NCBI GenBank assembly: GCA_017510335.1
Contig: JAFWNM010000004.1
Span: forward strand, 1 to 64,000
Direction of reading: 5' to 3'
DNA length: 64,000 nucleotides
Origin: Paracoccaceae bacterium
GTDB lineage: Bacteria > Pseudomonadota > Alphaproteobacteria > Rhodobacterales > Rhodobacteraceae
The notes beneath the pieces were generated by a model. It saw only the letters and a program-made list of their open reading frames with translations. It did not search any database and was not told the DNA's origin. Positions 24,145 through 32,913 of the stretch are shown piece after piece (within the stretch, counting starts at the first letter, position 1; every line of letters starts with the position of its first letter). The translations under genes and the position numbers were made by a program.

Positions 24145-27100
24145 GGCGCAATCGTCACGCGCCCCGTGCCAGTCGTCGCACGGCGGGTCGGGCGATACAT
24201 GTCCTCGACCTTGGCGGCAGGGTGGTGGAACACGCCGGGCGACACGGCCCGCACGATATAGGCCAGCCGTAAGGGCGCATCGCTGCGCCAATCCACTGCC
24301 GCAAGGAACCTGTCGGCGCGGGCCTGGGTCATTTCAGCGGCGTCATGGGTGCTCAGCCAGTCCAAAGCGCGAATATCGCCGTCGCGCAGCAAATTGGCAT
24401 TGTCGATTTCAAACCCCGCAGGCAAGGCGTCATCCACCATCAGCCGCCCGTCACCGCTGCCGCGATCGGGGCGGATGTCCAGCACGGTAACCAGCCGGTC
24501 ACCGGGGCGCAGCGCGTCCATATCAGCGGGTTGCCCGTCCATGGCGAAATAGCTGCGCGCAATCGTGTATCCCGTCCCGCCCGCGTCGGGGGGCGTTTCG
24601 GGCACGCCAAATGCCGTCAGGGTCACGGTGACCGGCTGCGCGCCGTCATTGGCAACACGCGCGGGCTGGCCATCAAGCAGATGCACCAGATGGCCCGCAA
24701 CAGGCTGGCCATTCAACGCAAGCCCCTGCACCCCGGTCTGAAGCGCTACAGCCGCCCGCAAGGACCACGCCGCTTCTTGCGGGGATAACTGCTCGGCCGG
24801 GGGGCGCGCGGACAAGGCTGCCGCGAATTGCGGGCTGTCCACAACAGCGCTGCCTGCATCCAGCGCCAGCGCCAGCACTGCGGCAGTGTCACGCAGCGCG
24901 GTCCCGTAATCGTTGCGCCAGCCCGACGGGGCCTGATCAGCCAGCGCCATATCCCGCGCGCGAGCGAACATGGCATCCGCGCGCGTTTGTTCGCCATACG
25001 CGGCCAGGGCCGCACCCAGTTGGGCGGCGGCAATCGGTGTATCGAAGCGGTCAGCAAGCGTGTCGGCGTAATAGCGCAGATCCCCGATTGCGGCTTCGCC
25101 CGCACGCGCCAGAACCTCGAACGCATAGGCATAGCCGCCCGCGCCGTCATACAGGCTGCCAGCCTGCGCGACCTGATTGCGCAGGTTGTCCAGCGCCATG
25201 CGCAGCGCGGCGGGTGCGACATCTGCCCCCTGCCCCTGCGCGCGCAACACCACATCGGTGGCATAGGCATCAAGCCACAGGTCGGACCCGCCCGCCCCCC
25301 ACAGGCCAAAACTGCCGCGCCGGTCCTGCCGTGTCAAAATCGCGTCAACGGCCGTCTGGACCTGCTGGCGCAGTTGCGCCTGCGTCATAAGCCCCATCGC
25401 CACCACAGCGTCAGAGGCCAGCAAAAGCGGCTGCATGCCAGATGCTATCTGTTCGGTGCACCCGTAGGGATAGCCGGTCAGGCGCTGGATCAAACCCGCC
25501 ATATCCAGCCCCGCAGCCCCGCCCGCCATCAACGTGGCGCGCCGCGTGCCCGCGCGCAACCCGTCCAGCGCATCCGACCCGAAGTCGAACGCCTGCCCCG
25601 GTTCAAGGACAAATTGCGAAGATCGCGCGATTTCAGGGTCGGTATATTGCACCGTCAGCGCCACCTGACGCGTCAGGATACGCCCGTCCGGCAAGGTCAG
25701 CGCAATCTGGTAGCTGTGATCGCCCGGCGCGGTCGGGCGCAGGGGCACATCCAGCACAACAGTTTCGCCCGCCACAAGGGACACATGTTCCGGCACATCG
25801 CCAAGGCCATGGCCGCTAAGTTGCAACGCCATATCGCCGGTTGCACCTGTTGCATGCGTCAGTTCCAGCCGCAAACGGCTGGCATCACCGGGGGCCATAA
25901 AACGCGGCAGGCTGGGCTGAATGACAACCGGATCACGAACCAGAACATCTGCGCTGGCCTGCCCCACGGCATCATCCGACCAGACCACCGCCATAACCCT
26001 GACCGTGCCATTGAAGGCAGGCAGGTCAAAGGCAAGTTCCGCCCGCCCGTTCACAAAACTGACAGGCCCCGAAAACAACGACAGCAGGTCTTCGGACGGG
26101 GCGGGGCCGGAACGCGCTGCGGTTTGCGCATCGCCGCCCGAACGCACCTGCCCCATGGCACCGTGCCGCGCATCGATCAGGCGGCCATAGATGTCGCGGA
26201 TCGCCACGCCAAGGCGGCGTTGCCCGAAGAAATGCGCCACCGGGTCAGGCGGGGCAAACCCTGTCAGGGTCAGCACACCCAGATCAATGACCGCCACTGT
26301 GGCATAGACCGGGCCATCCGGCGCATTTTCCAGCGTCATGACCAGCGGCAAGGGGCCGCGCGGGTCGGCCTGTTGCGGGGCATCAAGCGTCACGTCCAGC
26401 GCGCGCGGTCCGGGTTGCACGCTGGCATGCGCCAGCCCCAATGCCCGGGCCGGCATCTGCGCGGCACTGTCTGACGGGCGTATCAGGCTGGCGGTAACAT
26501 AGGCCCCTGTGCCCCAGTCATCGGTGACCGGCAATTCCACCACGGTTTCGCCGGACACGGGCACCAGCCGCATGTCAATAACGCGGTCCGACAGAACCAT
26601 GACCTGCGCCATGCCTGCCCCGTCGGGGACAATGCGCAACCGCGCCACTTCACCGGGCGCATAGGCGGGGCGGTCCAGCGCAAGGGCCAGCATGTCAGGC
26701 GTATCGCGGGCAGTGTCGGCGGCATACCACCCCGCCGCAAACCCGACCGAGGCACTGGCGAAGTCCGCACCGTCATGCGTGACGCGCAATTCGTGATTGC
26801 CCCAATCCACAGGCACCGAAATGCTGTGCGGGCCATCCTGCAGCGTGACATCACCTTGCGCAACGCGGCTGCGGCTTGTCACAGGTTCCCAGTTCCAGCG
26901 CCCGTCCAGACTGAACCACTGATAACGTGTTTCAACCTTGTCCACCTGCCAGCGCACCGCGCCGGACTGCGCGGCCCCGTCAGGCCCGACAAGCACCAGA
27001 TCAAAGCGCGCCTGCGCGTTTTCAGGCAAGGGGCCGTCAAATGCGGGGCGAATGCCCAGCACTGGCCCCACCGGACGCAAGGCCCGCGTCAGGCTGCGTT

Positions 27101-29594
27101 CGACAGGGCGTGACGCCCCGTCCAGCAAGGTGGCCGTGACGGTCGCGCCATAGGGGCGGTTTTCCAGCTGCACACCGTCCAGCGGCAGACCAATGGACAG
27201 GTGACCGGCGGCATCGGTCTGCAGGCCGCGTTCAAAACTGCGGCGCTGGGGGTCAAGGCGTTGGTCATGACGCCCGAAGCGATACCCCGCCCAGCCGTCC
27301 AGCCCGGCCACGGGGCGCAGGGTTACCGTGCCCGTCAATCCCAGCCCTGCCGCAGGGGCACCAAACAAATGGCGCGCGGCAATTTCCAGCGCGGGCGGGG
27401 CGGCAGGGTCAATCGGGCCATCTTGCGACAGGTCAAGGTCGAAATCCACGCGTTCGGGCAAGAAATCCTCGACCAGCACGGATTGCGTGGCCAGCGCGGG
27501 CGCGTCCGGGTCGGCACGCAGTTCCACCTGCCACACACCGCGCGGAACATCCCCGCCCAGCGGCAGCGCGAAAACATGGCCACCCGCATATTCGCGCGTG
27601 CTTTGGTGGCGCGCATATTCCACCCCATCAGGGCGTAACAGGCGCGCGCCCAGCGGCATGCCATGGATGGCGCGCGCGGCATGGTCGCGCACAAGCGCCG
27701 TTGCATGGATAACCTCGCCCGCGCGATAGGCACCGCGATCGGTGGTCAGGAACACATCCACCGGGCCGGGGCCGGCGCGCCCTTCCACGCCGCGATCGGA
27801 CAAATCGAATTCGGGATCGGACAGCGACAGAACCGCCATATCCTCATCCGTGGTTTCAACCAGCACCATGGCCGCTGCGCTGCTGTCACGCCCCTGCGCC
27901 AGTTCGGCGGCAAAACGGATATGGCCCTGCGCATCGGCCTGACCCTGTGCAAGAACGCGGTTGGACTGCGCCAGAAGCGACACCTGCGCGCCATCCGCAG
28001 GGGTGCCATCAGACAGATGCTGGACAACCACATGCAGGCCGTCACTGCCCTGATAGCTGCTTAGCCCCAGATCGGACACCATGAACCATTGCATCGCGGG
28101 GGGCACATCATAGGGGTCGGTATCGGGGACGGTCGCGCGCAGCACATAGACCCCGGCTTGCAGCGCGCCAGCCTCCTGCAGTGGCAGGCGCGTTGTGGTC
28201 GTGCGGTTCAGGGCGCTGTCAATATCAGCCACGCCCTGCCAGACAGGTTCGGCCAGAAGCTGCTCGAACCTGTCCCCTTCCCATTGGCTAAGGGTGCGGG
28301 CAAAATTGCCCTGCCGGATGGCCGCGACAAGGTTGCGGTCCGAAACCCGCAGCAAACGCAAATCCAGCCTGTCGGTATTGACGGTTTCCACAGGCAGCGC
28401 CCGCGGGCCGGATGCAGGCAGCACATATCCCCGCCCTGCAAAGCGCACCAGCGGCGCGCGGTCGCGCACATACACGTCCAAGGACACATCCCGCGCCAAT
28501 GAATCGCCTGACACCGATGGCAGCCCGGCGCGAAACGTCAGGCTGTAGCTTTCGCCATAGCTGATGCCGGACAGGCAAAGCTGTTGCCCTTCGACGTCAA
28601 GCGCCAACCCCTGCGCAGCACTGTGCACGAAGGGGGCGTAATCGCGCGCAGGCGACAACCCGTCCGAAAAACTGGCGCATATGCGCGGGGATGCCGTCAG
28701 CGCATCCACATCATGCGACAACAGGCGAAACCCGTATTGTTCGCGCAGTCGCATCAGGTCATCGCCTGCGGCACCGGGGCTTAGCTGGTCAGCGGCACGC
28801 AGCGCCTGCAAGGCGTCATGGCCGCGAAACACATTTTCCAGCGACCCCGCCAGTTGAAGCAGGGCCTGCACCTGCGCGGCAGTGTCAGGCGCGCGCAACG
28901 CGGCGTTTATGGCGGCACTGACTGCGCGCTGGTTCAGGTCAAACCGGGTGTTCGTGGTATTGGCGGCATGGGCGTCAAGGGCGCGCGCATGGGCAAGCCA
29001 TGCCAGCGCACTATCGGCCACAGTCACCGCAGCCCCCGTCCACAAAACGGCATCATGGCCCGTGCGGCTGCGCGCCCCGTCCAGAAGCGCGGCTTCGGTC
29101 ATACCATTGGCAAAATGCCTGTCGGCCATGGTTTGCGACATGTCGCGCGCGGCGGTCATATCGAAGCGTTCCAGAAAATCCAGATTGCCGCGCAGCGCCT
29201 GCGCCCGCGTCAGACCGGCCTGCGCCACCTGCTGGATTACGCCTGAAACAGCGCCTTCATACGGGCTGGGTGCCCCGATCCGGGATTTGGGAAAACACGC
29301 CCCGTTGCGCTGGTTGAAGGTGAACCCCGCGCAGTCCGTTATCCGCAGGCAGGTTGCATGGCAGTGCGCCAGCGTTGTGTCAAACACTGGTGTCATGTCG
29401 CCACCGGGGAAATCAGTATTTGCCTGAATTGTGGCGAAACGGTCCGGGATGGGGGCTGTGGATTGCGCATTGCCCGCGATGGGCAGCGCCAGCACCACCA
29501 GCAGCGCCGCCTTGCGGCCAGCGCGCAATGCACGGCTGCCAAAGCGCAGCAGCATGGCGCGGACCGAATGTCGGGGGTGGGACAGAACAGGCAT
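24141..29594 (-). CDS. Bacterial alpha-2-macroglobulin with N-terminal PAN domain
   Basis: An 1817-residue exported protein. A signal sequence (KAALLVVLALPIAGNAQ) is followed by a PAN/apple-like domain with paired Cys (CHATCLRITDCAGFTF...ACFPKS), a chain of MG domains, and an A2M complement-like domain. The thioester motif GCTEQ, Cys at about 1379, is intact. It is thought to trap proteases that enter the periplasm and works with PBP1C, whose gene is coupled by a 4-nt overlap. GGAGG precedes the chosen ATG; a start 14 codons upstream is less likely. E. coli YfhM is somewhat shorter and lacks a PAN domain. Confidence 0.93.
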   Translation of the reverse strand: MPVLSHPRHSVRAMLLRFGSRALRAGRKAALLVVLALPIAGNAQSTAPIPDRFATIQANTDFPGGDMTPVFDTTLAHCHATCLRITDCAGFTFNQRNGACFPKSRIGAPSPYEGAVSGVIQQVAQAGLTRAQALRGNLDFLERFDMTAARDMSQTMADRHFANGMTEAALLDGARSRTGHDAVLWTGAAVTVADSALAWLAHARALDAHAANTTNTRFDLNQRAVSAAINAALRAPDTAAQVQALLQLAGSLENVFRGHDALQALRAADQLSPGAAGDDLMRLREQYGFRLLSHDVDALTASPRICASFSDGLSPARDYAPFVHSAAQGLALDVEGQQLCLSGISYGESYSLTFRAGLPSVSGDSLARDVSLDVYVRDRAPLVRFAGRGYVLPASGPRALPVETVNTDRLDLRLLRVSDRNLVAAIRQGNFARTLSQWEGDRFEQLLAEPVWQGVADIDSALNRTTTTRLPLQEAGALQAGVYVLRATVPDTDPYDVPPAMQWFMVSDLGLSSYQGSDGLHVVVQHLSDGTPADGAQVSLLAQSNRVLAQGQADAQGHIRFAAELAQGRDSSAAAMVLVETTDEDMAVLSLSDPEFDLSDRGVEGRAGPGPVDVFLTTDRGAYRAGEVIHATALVRDHAARAIHGMPLGARLLRPDGVEYARHQSTREYAGGHVFALPLGGDVPRGVWQVELRADPDAPALATQSVLVEDFLPERVDFDLDLSQDGPIDPAAPPALEIAARHLFGAPAAGLGLTGTVTLRPVAGLDGWAGYRFGRHDQRLDPQRRSFERGLQTDAAGHLSIGLPLDGVQLENRPYGATVTATLLDGASRPVERSLTRALRPVGPVLGIRPAFDGPLPENAQARFDLVLVGPDGAAQSGAVRWQVDKVETRYQWFSLDGRWNWEPVTSRSRVAQGDVTLQDGPHSISVPVDWGNHELRVTHDGADFASASVGFAAGWYAADTARDTPDMLALALDRPAYAPGEVARLRIVPDGAGMAQVMVLSDRVIDMRLVPVSGETVVELPVTDDWGTGAYVTASLIRPSDSAAQMPARALGLAHASVQPGPRALDVTLDAPQQADPRGPLPLVMTLENAPDGPVYATVAVIDLGVLTLTGFAPPDPVAHFFGQRRLGVAIRDIYGRLIDARHGAMGQVRSGGDAQTAARSGPAPSEDLLSLFSGPVSFVNGRAELAFDLPAFNGTVRVMAVVWSDDAVGQASADVLVRDPVVIQPSLPRFMAPGDASRLRLELTHATGATGDMALQLSGHGLGDVPEHVSLVAGETVVLDVPLRPTAPGDHSYQIALTLPDGRILTRQVALTVQYTDPEIARSSQFVLEPGQAFDFGSDALDGLRAGTRRATLMAGGAAGLDMAGLIQRLTGYPYGCTEQIASGMQPLLLASDAVVAMGLMTQAQLRQQVQTAVDAILTRQDRRGSFGLWGAGGSDLWLDAYATDVVLRAQGQGADVAPAALRMALDNLRNQVAQAGSLYDGAGGYAYAFEVLARAGEAAIGDLRYYADTLADRFDTPIAAAQLGAALAAYGEQTRADAMFARARDMALADQAPSGWRNDYGTALRDTAAVLALALDAGSAVVDSPQFAAALSARPPAEQLSPQEAAWSLRAAVALQTGVQGLALNGQPVAGHLVHLLDGQPARVANDGAQPVTVTLTAFGVPETPPDAGGTGYTIARSYFAMDGQPADMDALRPGDRLVTVLDIRPDRGSGDGRLMVDDALPAGFEIDNANLLRDGDIRALDWLSTHDAAEMTQARADRFLAAVDWRSDAPLRLAYIVRAVSPGVFHHPAAKVEDMYRPTRRATTGTGRVTIAP

Positions 29595-29705
29595 GGGAAC
29601 CTCCGGCTGGGGACGGGAACGGGCGGGCAGGATCACACCCGCATCTATCCTAGCATGCGCCTTGACTGTGTTGCGTGTATTTTTCTGGCGCGCGCCACTG
29701 CATGG

Positions 29706-30605
29706 TTACGTGCCATCCCCCCACAGCTCCATCTCCCAGCGGGCGGGGGATGTGCATATCTGCGGGTCGGGCGGGGCCAGTGCGGTGTGGTCCTTGTGGT
29801 CATAGGGCAACTGCCCCAGAATATGGCGCAGCACGGCCAGCCGCGCGCGGTATTTATCCTCGGACCGGATAACGCACCAAGGGGCGACATCAACATGGCT
29901 GCGCTGAAAGGTTTCTGCAATGGCATGGGTGTAGCTGTCCCATTTTGCCAGCCCGTCAACATCGATGCGCGACAGTTTCCAGTGCTTCATCGGGTCCGAT
30001 TCCCGCGCCAGCAGGCGGCGCAATTGTTCCGCGCGGCTGACATTCAGCCAGATCTTGATCAGATGAACGCCATCGCCCACCAACATGCGTTCAAATTCCG
30101 GCACTTGGTCGAAAAAACGCGCGCGCTGATCGGGGGTGCAGAAGCCGAACACATGTTCAATGACCGCGCGGTTATACCAGCTGCGGTCAAACAGCACCAT
30201 TTCCCCGCCCGCAGGCAGGCGGGCAACATAGCGCTGGAAATACCATTCGCGCAATTGCCGGTCGGTGGGGCGCGGCAGGGCCTCGACGCGGACAGTGCGG
30301 TGATTCGTCACTTCGGTTATGCGGTTGATTGCCCCGGATTTGCCGGCAGTGTCGCGCCCCTCGAATATCACAATCACGCGCTGGCCGGTTTCAGCAATCC
30401 AGTGCTGCAACTTGACCAGTTCAAATTGCAGCGGCTTCAGGTCATCTTCGTAATCGGATTTCTTCATCCAGCGCGGATAGGGGTAATTCCCCGCCAATGT
30501 GTCGCGCTTGCGGGCGTCCAGCACCGTCTGGCGCAAGGCTTCGGGCGCGGCGTCAGTCAGGAACGCGGTAACCAGCCCGTCAAGGGGCATCGGGATTGCA
30601 CTCAT
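29706..30605 (-). CDS. ppk2: Polyphosphate kinase 2 family protein
   Basis: A 299-residue PPK2-type kinase. Walker A is IFEGRDTAGKSGAINRITE, the lid region contains ALPRPTDRQLREWYFQRYV, and Walker B is MVLFDRSWYNRAVIEHVFGF, all diagnostic. It phosphorylates nucleoside diphosphates (or monophosphates) with polyphosphate. The single-domain length suggests the class I NDP-kinase type. AAAGGA precedes the ATG. It stands alone between the A2M gene and a tRNA gene. Confidence 0.95.
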   Translation of the reverse strand: MSAIPMPLDGLVTAFLTDAAPEALRQTVLDARKRDTLAGNYPYPRWMKKSDYEDDLKPLQFELVKLQHWIAETGQRVIVIFEGRDTAGKSGAINRITEVTNHRTVRVEALPRPTDRQLREWYFQRYVARLPAGGEMVLFDRSWYNRAVIEHVFGFCTPDQRARFFDQVPEFERMLVGDGVHLIKIWLNVSRAEQLRRLLARESDPMKHWKLSRIDVDGLAKWDSYTHAIAETFQRSHVDVAPWCVIRSEDKYRARLAVLRHILGQLPYDHKDHTALAPPDPQICTSPARWEMELWGDGT

Positions 30606-30669
30606 GTCACATATTCCTTTTGCTGGTTTGACCAACAAAAGCGGTAATCACGCCCGATGCAAGTGGTTC

Positions 30670-30743
30670 TGGAGCGGGCAGCGGGAATCGAACCCGCACC
30701 AAGAGCTTGGAAGGCTCATGTGATACCATTTCACCATGCCCGC
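30670..30743 (-). tRNA. tRNA-Gly (anticodon UCC)
   Basis: The minus-strand sequence begins GCGGGCATGGTGAAATGGTA, has the anticodon loop CTTCCAA with anticodon TCC, the T-arm GCGGGTTCGAATCCCGC, and ends with an encoded CCA. The acceptor stem GCGGGC/GCCCGC is perfect. It is 74 nt long including CCA. Confidence 0.97.
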
Positions 30744-30788
30744 GCTAAGGTTGAATTATCTGAAGGACACGGCAGGGTCAAGCGCTGG

Positions 30789-31982
30789 CTAGGCCCGCAT
30801 CATGGGCCTGCGGGGCAAAAATACCGTAATGACCCCCAAGGCGGGCAACCACGCACAGGCCTGATACACCCATGCAATGCCACGATAATCGGCCACAACC
30901 CCCAGCAACGCCGCCGCAATCCCGCCAAAGCCGAAGGCCAGCCCGAAAAATATTCCCGCCACCAGCCCCACACGCCCGGGCAGCAATTCCTGCGCATAGA
31001 CCACAATGGCTGGAAAGGCTGACGCGATCACCACCCCGATCACCACAGACAACACGCCCGTGGCCACAGGGCCGACATGCGGCAACAACAGTGTGAACGG
31101 CAAAACCCCCAGAATGGACACCCAGATCACAACCAAAGGGCCGAACCTGTCCCCGATCAGCCCGCCCAGCATGACACCGGCCGCCGCCGCCGCCAGAAAC
31201 AAAAACAGCATTTGCTGCGCAGCCCCGATGCCCATGTCGAAACGGTCAATCAGGAAAAACGTGTAATAACTGCTGATGCTGGCTGTATAGGCATTCTTGC
31301 TGAAGGTCAGAATGGCCAGAATGACAACCGCCCAGACAACCCGCCCGCGCGGCAGGCCAATCTCGCGGCTGGGACGCCCGCGCGCGGCATTGGCACGGTT
31401 TATCGCGCCATACCACGCGCCCACGCGGTTCAGCAAAACCATGCCTATCAGGGCCAGAATGGCAAACCACGCCACACTTGGCCGCCCCATGGGCAGCACG
31501 ATGAACGCCGCCAGCAACGGCCCCAGCGCGGACCCGAAATTTCCACCCACCTGAAACAGCGATTGCGCTGTGCCAAACCGCCCCCCTGACGCCAGCCTTG
31601 CCACGCGGCTGGCTTCGGGGTGGAACACGGCCGACCCCACACCAATCAGCATCGCCCCCGCAAGCAGGCCACCATAGCTTTGGGCGCTGGCCAGCAGCAC
31701 CAGCCCGATCAGCGTTGCCCCCATCCCCACCGGCAGCGATTGCGGCATGGGCCTGCGGTCCGTCACCAGCCCCACAAGCGGCTGCATCAGCGACGCAGTG
31801 ACCTGAAACGCGAAGGTCATCAGGCCGATCTGCCAGAAGCTTAGCGAAAATTCCTGCGCCAGCAGCGGATACAACGCCGCCAGCAAGGATTGCATCACAT
31901 CATTGATCATATGACACAGGCTGATCCCGACCAGCACAATCCATGTTGTCGTTGCGGCGGGTGTATCTGTCGTGGCGACCAT
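30789..31982 (-). CDS. MFS transporter, fosmidomycin-resistance (Fsr) type
   Basis: A 397-residue major facilitator protein with about twelve hydrophobic helices. The start segment LVGISLCHMINDVMQSLLAALYPLLAQEFSLSFWQIGLMTFAFQVTASLMQPLVGLVTDRRP and GVGSAVFHPEASRVARLASGGRFGTAQSLFQVGGN are typical of the Fsr family. It probably exports a small hydrophilic toxic compound; the true substrate is unknown. AAAGG precedes the chosen ATG. The longer upstream reading frame has no membrane or family features. Confidence 0.9.
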   Translation of the reverse strand: MVATTDTPAATTTWIVLVGISLCHMINDVMQSLLAALYPLLAQEFSLSFWQIGLMTFAFQVTASLMQPLVGLVTDRRPMPQSLPVGMGATLIGLVLLASAQSYGGLLAGAMLIGVGSAVFHPEASRVARLASGGRFGTAQSLFQVGGNFGSALGPLLAAFIVLPMGRPSVAWFAILALIGMVLLNRVGAWYGAINRANAARGRPSREIGLPRGRVVWAVVILAILTFSKNAYTASISSYYTFFLIDRFDMGIGAAQQMLFLFLAAAAAGVMLGGLIGDRFGPLVVIWVSILGVLPFTLLLPHVGPVATGVLSVVIGVVIASAFPAIVVYAQELLPGRVGLVAGIFFGLAFGFGGIAAALLGVVADYRGIAWVYQACAWLPALGVITVFLPRRPMMRA

Positions 31983-32148
31983 GAAATCGCGCCTTTCGAA
32001 AGCAAGGGGGGCCAAGGCGGGCAACATGCGCAGCACTGCACGAAAATGCAAGTGGGTGGCGACATGCGCGCCTGCCCCAAACGCCCCCCCCTTTCCCAAT
32101 GCGCCCGCCCATGGCACAACATCGCGGTAGCGCAAACAGGAGCGGCCC

Positions 32149-32829
32149 ATGAAACGATCCAGCATCAATGACATTCTGAAATCCGCCGATGACTTCATCA
32201 CCAGCTTCAAGGTCGCCTTGCCGCCCTTCGCCCATCTGTCCCCCGACCAGCTACGCGACAGGGACCATGGCCATATCACCGACCGGCGGCTGGGCTGGGA
32301 CATTACCGATTACGGCAGCGGGGATTTCGCGCGCATGGGGCTGGCGCTGTTTACCTTGCGCAATGGCACCCTTGCGGAACTGCAACAGGGGCGCGGCATG
32401 GTCTATGCCGAAAAGCTGCTGATTTCACGCGTGCACCAGCTTAGCCCGATGCACACCCATATCGTCAAATCTGAAGATATCATCAACCGCGGGGGCGGAA
32501 CATTGGTCGTGGAACTCTACGGTTCCTCCCCCGACGGGCGGCGCGACCCATCCGCGCCTGTCACTGTCATGTGCGACGGGATTGCCCGTACCTTGCCCGC
32601 AGGCGGCAAACTGCAACTTGCCCCGGGCGAAAGCGTGACCCTAAGGCCCGGGGACTGGCATGCCTTCTGGGCCGAAGGGGCCGATTGCCTGATTGGCGAA
32701 GTCAGCACCGTCAATGATGACGAAACCGACAATATCTTTGATCCACCCCTGCCCCGCTTCGCCACCATTGACGAAGATACCGCCCCGTGGCGGCTGCTGG
32801 TCAGTGACTACCGCCTTCATCTTGCCTGA
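32149..32829 (+). CDS. D-lyxose/D-mannose isomerase family protein
   Basis: A 226-residue cupin-fold sugar isomerase of the D-lyxose ketol-isomerase family. Metal ligands can be seen: SPMHTHIVKSEDIINRGGG (two His and a Glu) and RPGDWHAFW (His). AGGAGC precedes the ATG. It would interconvert D-lyxose/D-mannose with the ketose. No sugar kinase or transporter is adjacent, so the pathway is not defined. The last codons coincide with a short dispersed motif. Confidence 0.9.
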   Translation: MKRSSINDILKSADDFITSFKVALPPFAHLSPDQLRDRDHGHITDRRLGWDITDYGSGDFARMGLALFTLRNGTLAELQQGRGMVYAEKLLISRVHQLSPMHTHIVKSEDIINRGGGTLVVELYGSSPDGRRDPSAPVTVMCDGIARTLPAGGKLQLAPGESVTLRPGDWHAFWAEGADCLIGEVSTVNDDETDNIFDPPLPRFATIDEDTAPWRLLVSDYRLHLA

Positions 32830-32836
32830 AATACTC
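32816..32836 (-). repeat. Short dispersed motif GAGTATTT-NN-GGCAAGATGAA, copy 2
   Basis: On the minus strand GAGTATTTCAGGCAAGATGAA, 19 of 21 identical to the sequence just after the gcdH terminator. It spans the last codons and stop of the D-lyxose isomerase gene, so the C-terminal residues of that protein are set by the motif. Confidence 0.5.
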
Positions 32837-32843
32837 GCGGGGG

Positions 32844-32883
32844 GACCGGCCCATCAGGGCCGGTCGGGGCGGCAGCCCCTTTC
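32844..32883 (+). terminator. Stem-loops between convergent genes, probable terminator
   Basis: A 9-bp stem GACCGGCCC / GGGCCGGTC with loop ATCA is followed by a second hairpin GGGGC-GGCA-GCCCC ending in TTT. They lie in the 84-bp gap between the isomerase and RND genes, which converge. The T-run is short, so strength is uncertain. Confidence 0.5.
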
Positions 32884-32913
32884 TGCGCCAGGATGTGGCG
32901 CGGCGGGTCAGGC

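Noticed and set aside
24828-26474. 548-codon plus-strand frame opposite the alpha-2-macroglobulin gene
   Set aside because: Rich in Arg, His and Gln with no domain; the A2M gene on the other strand is certain.
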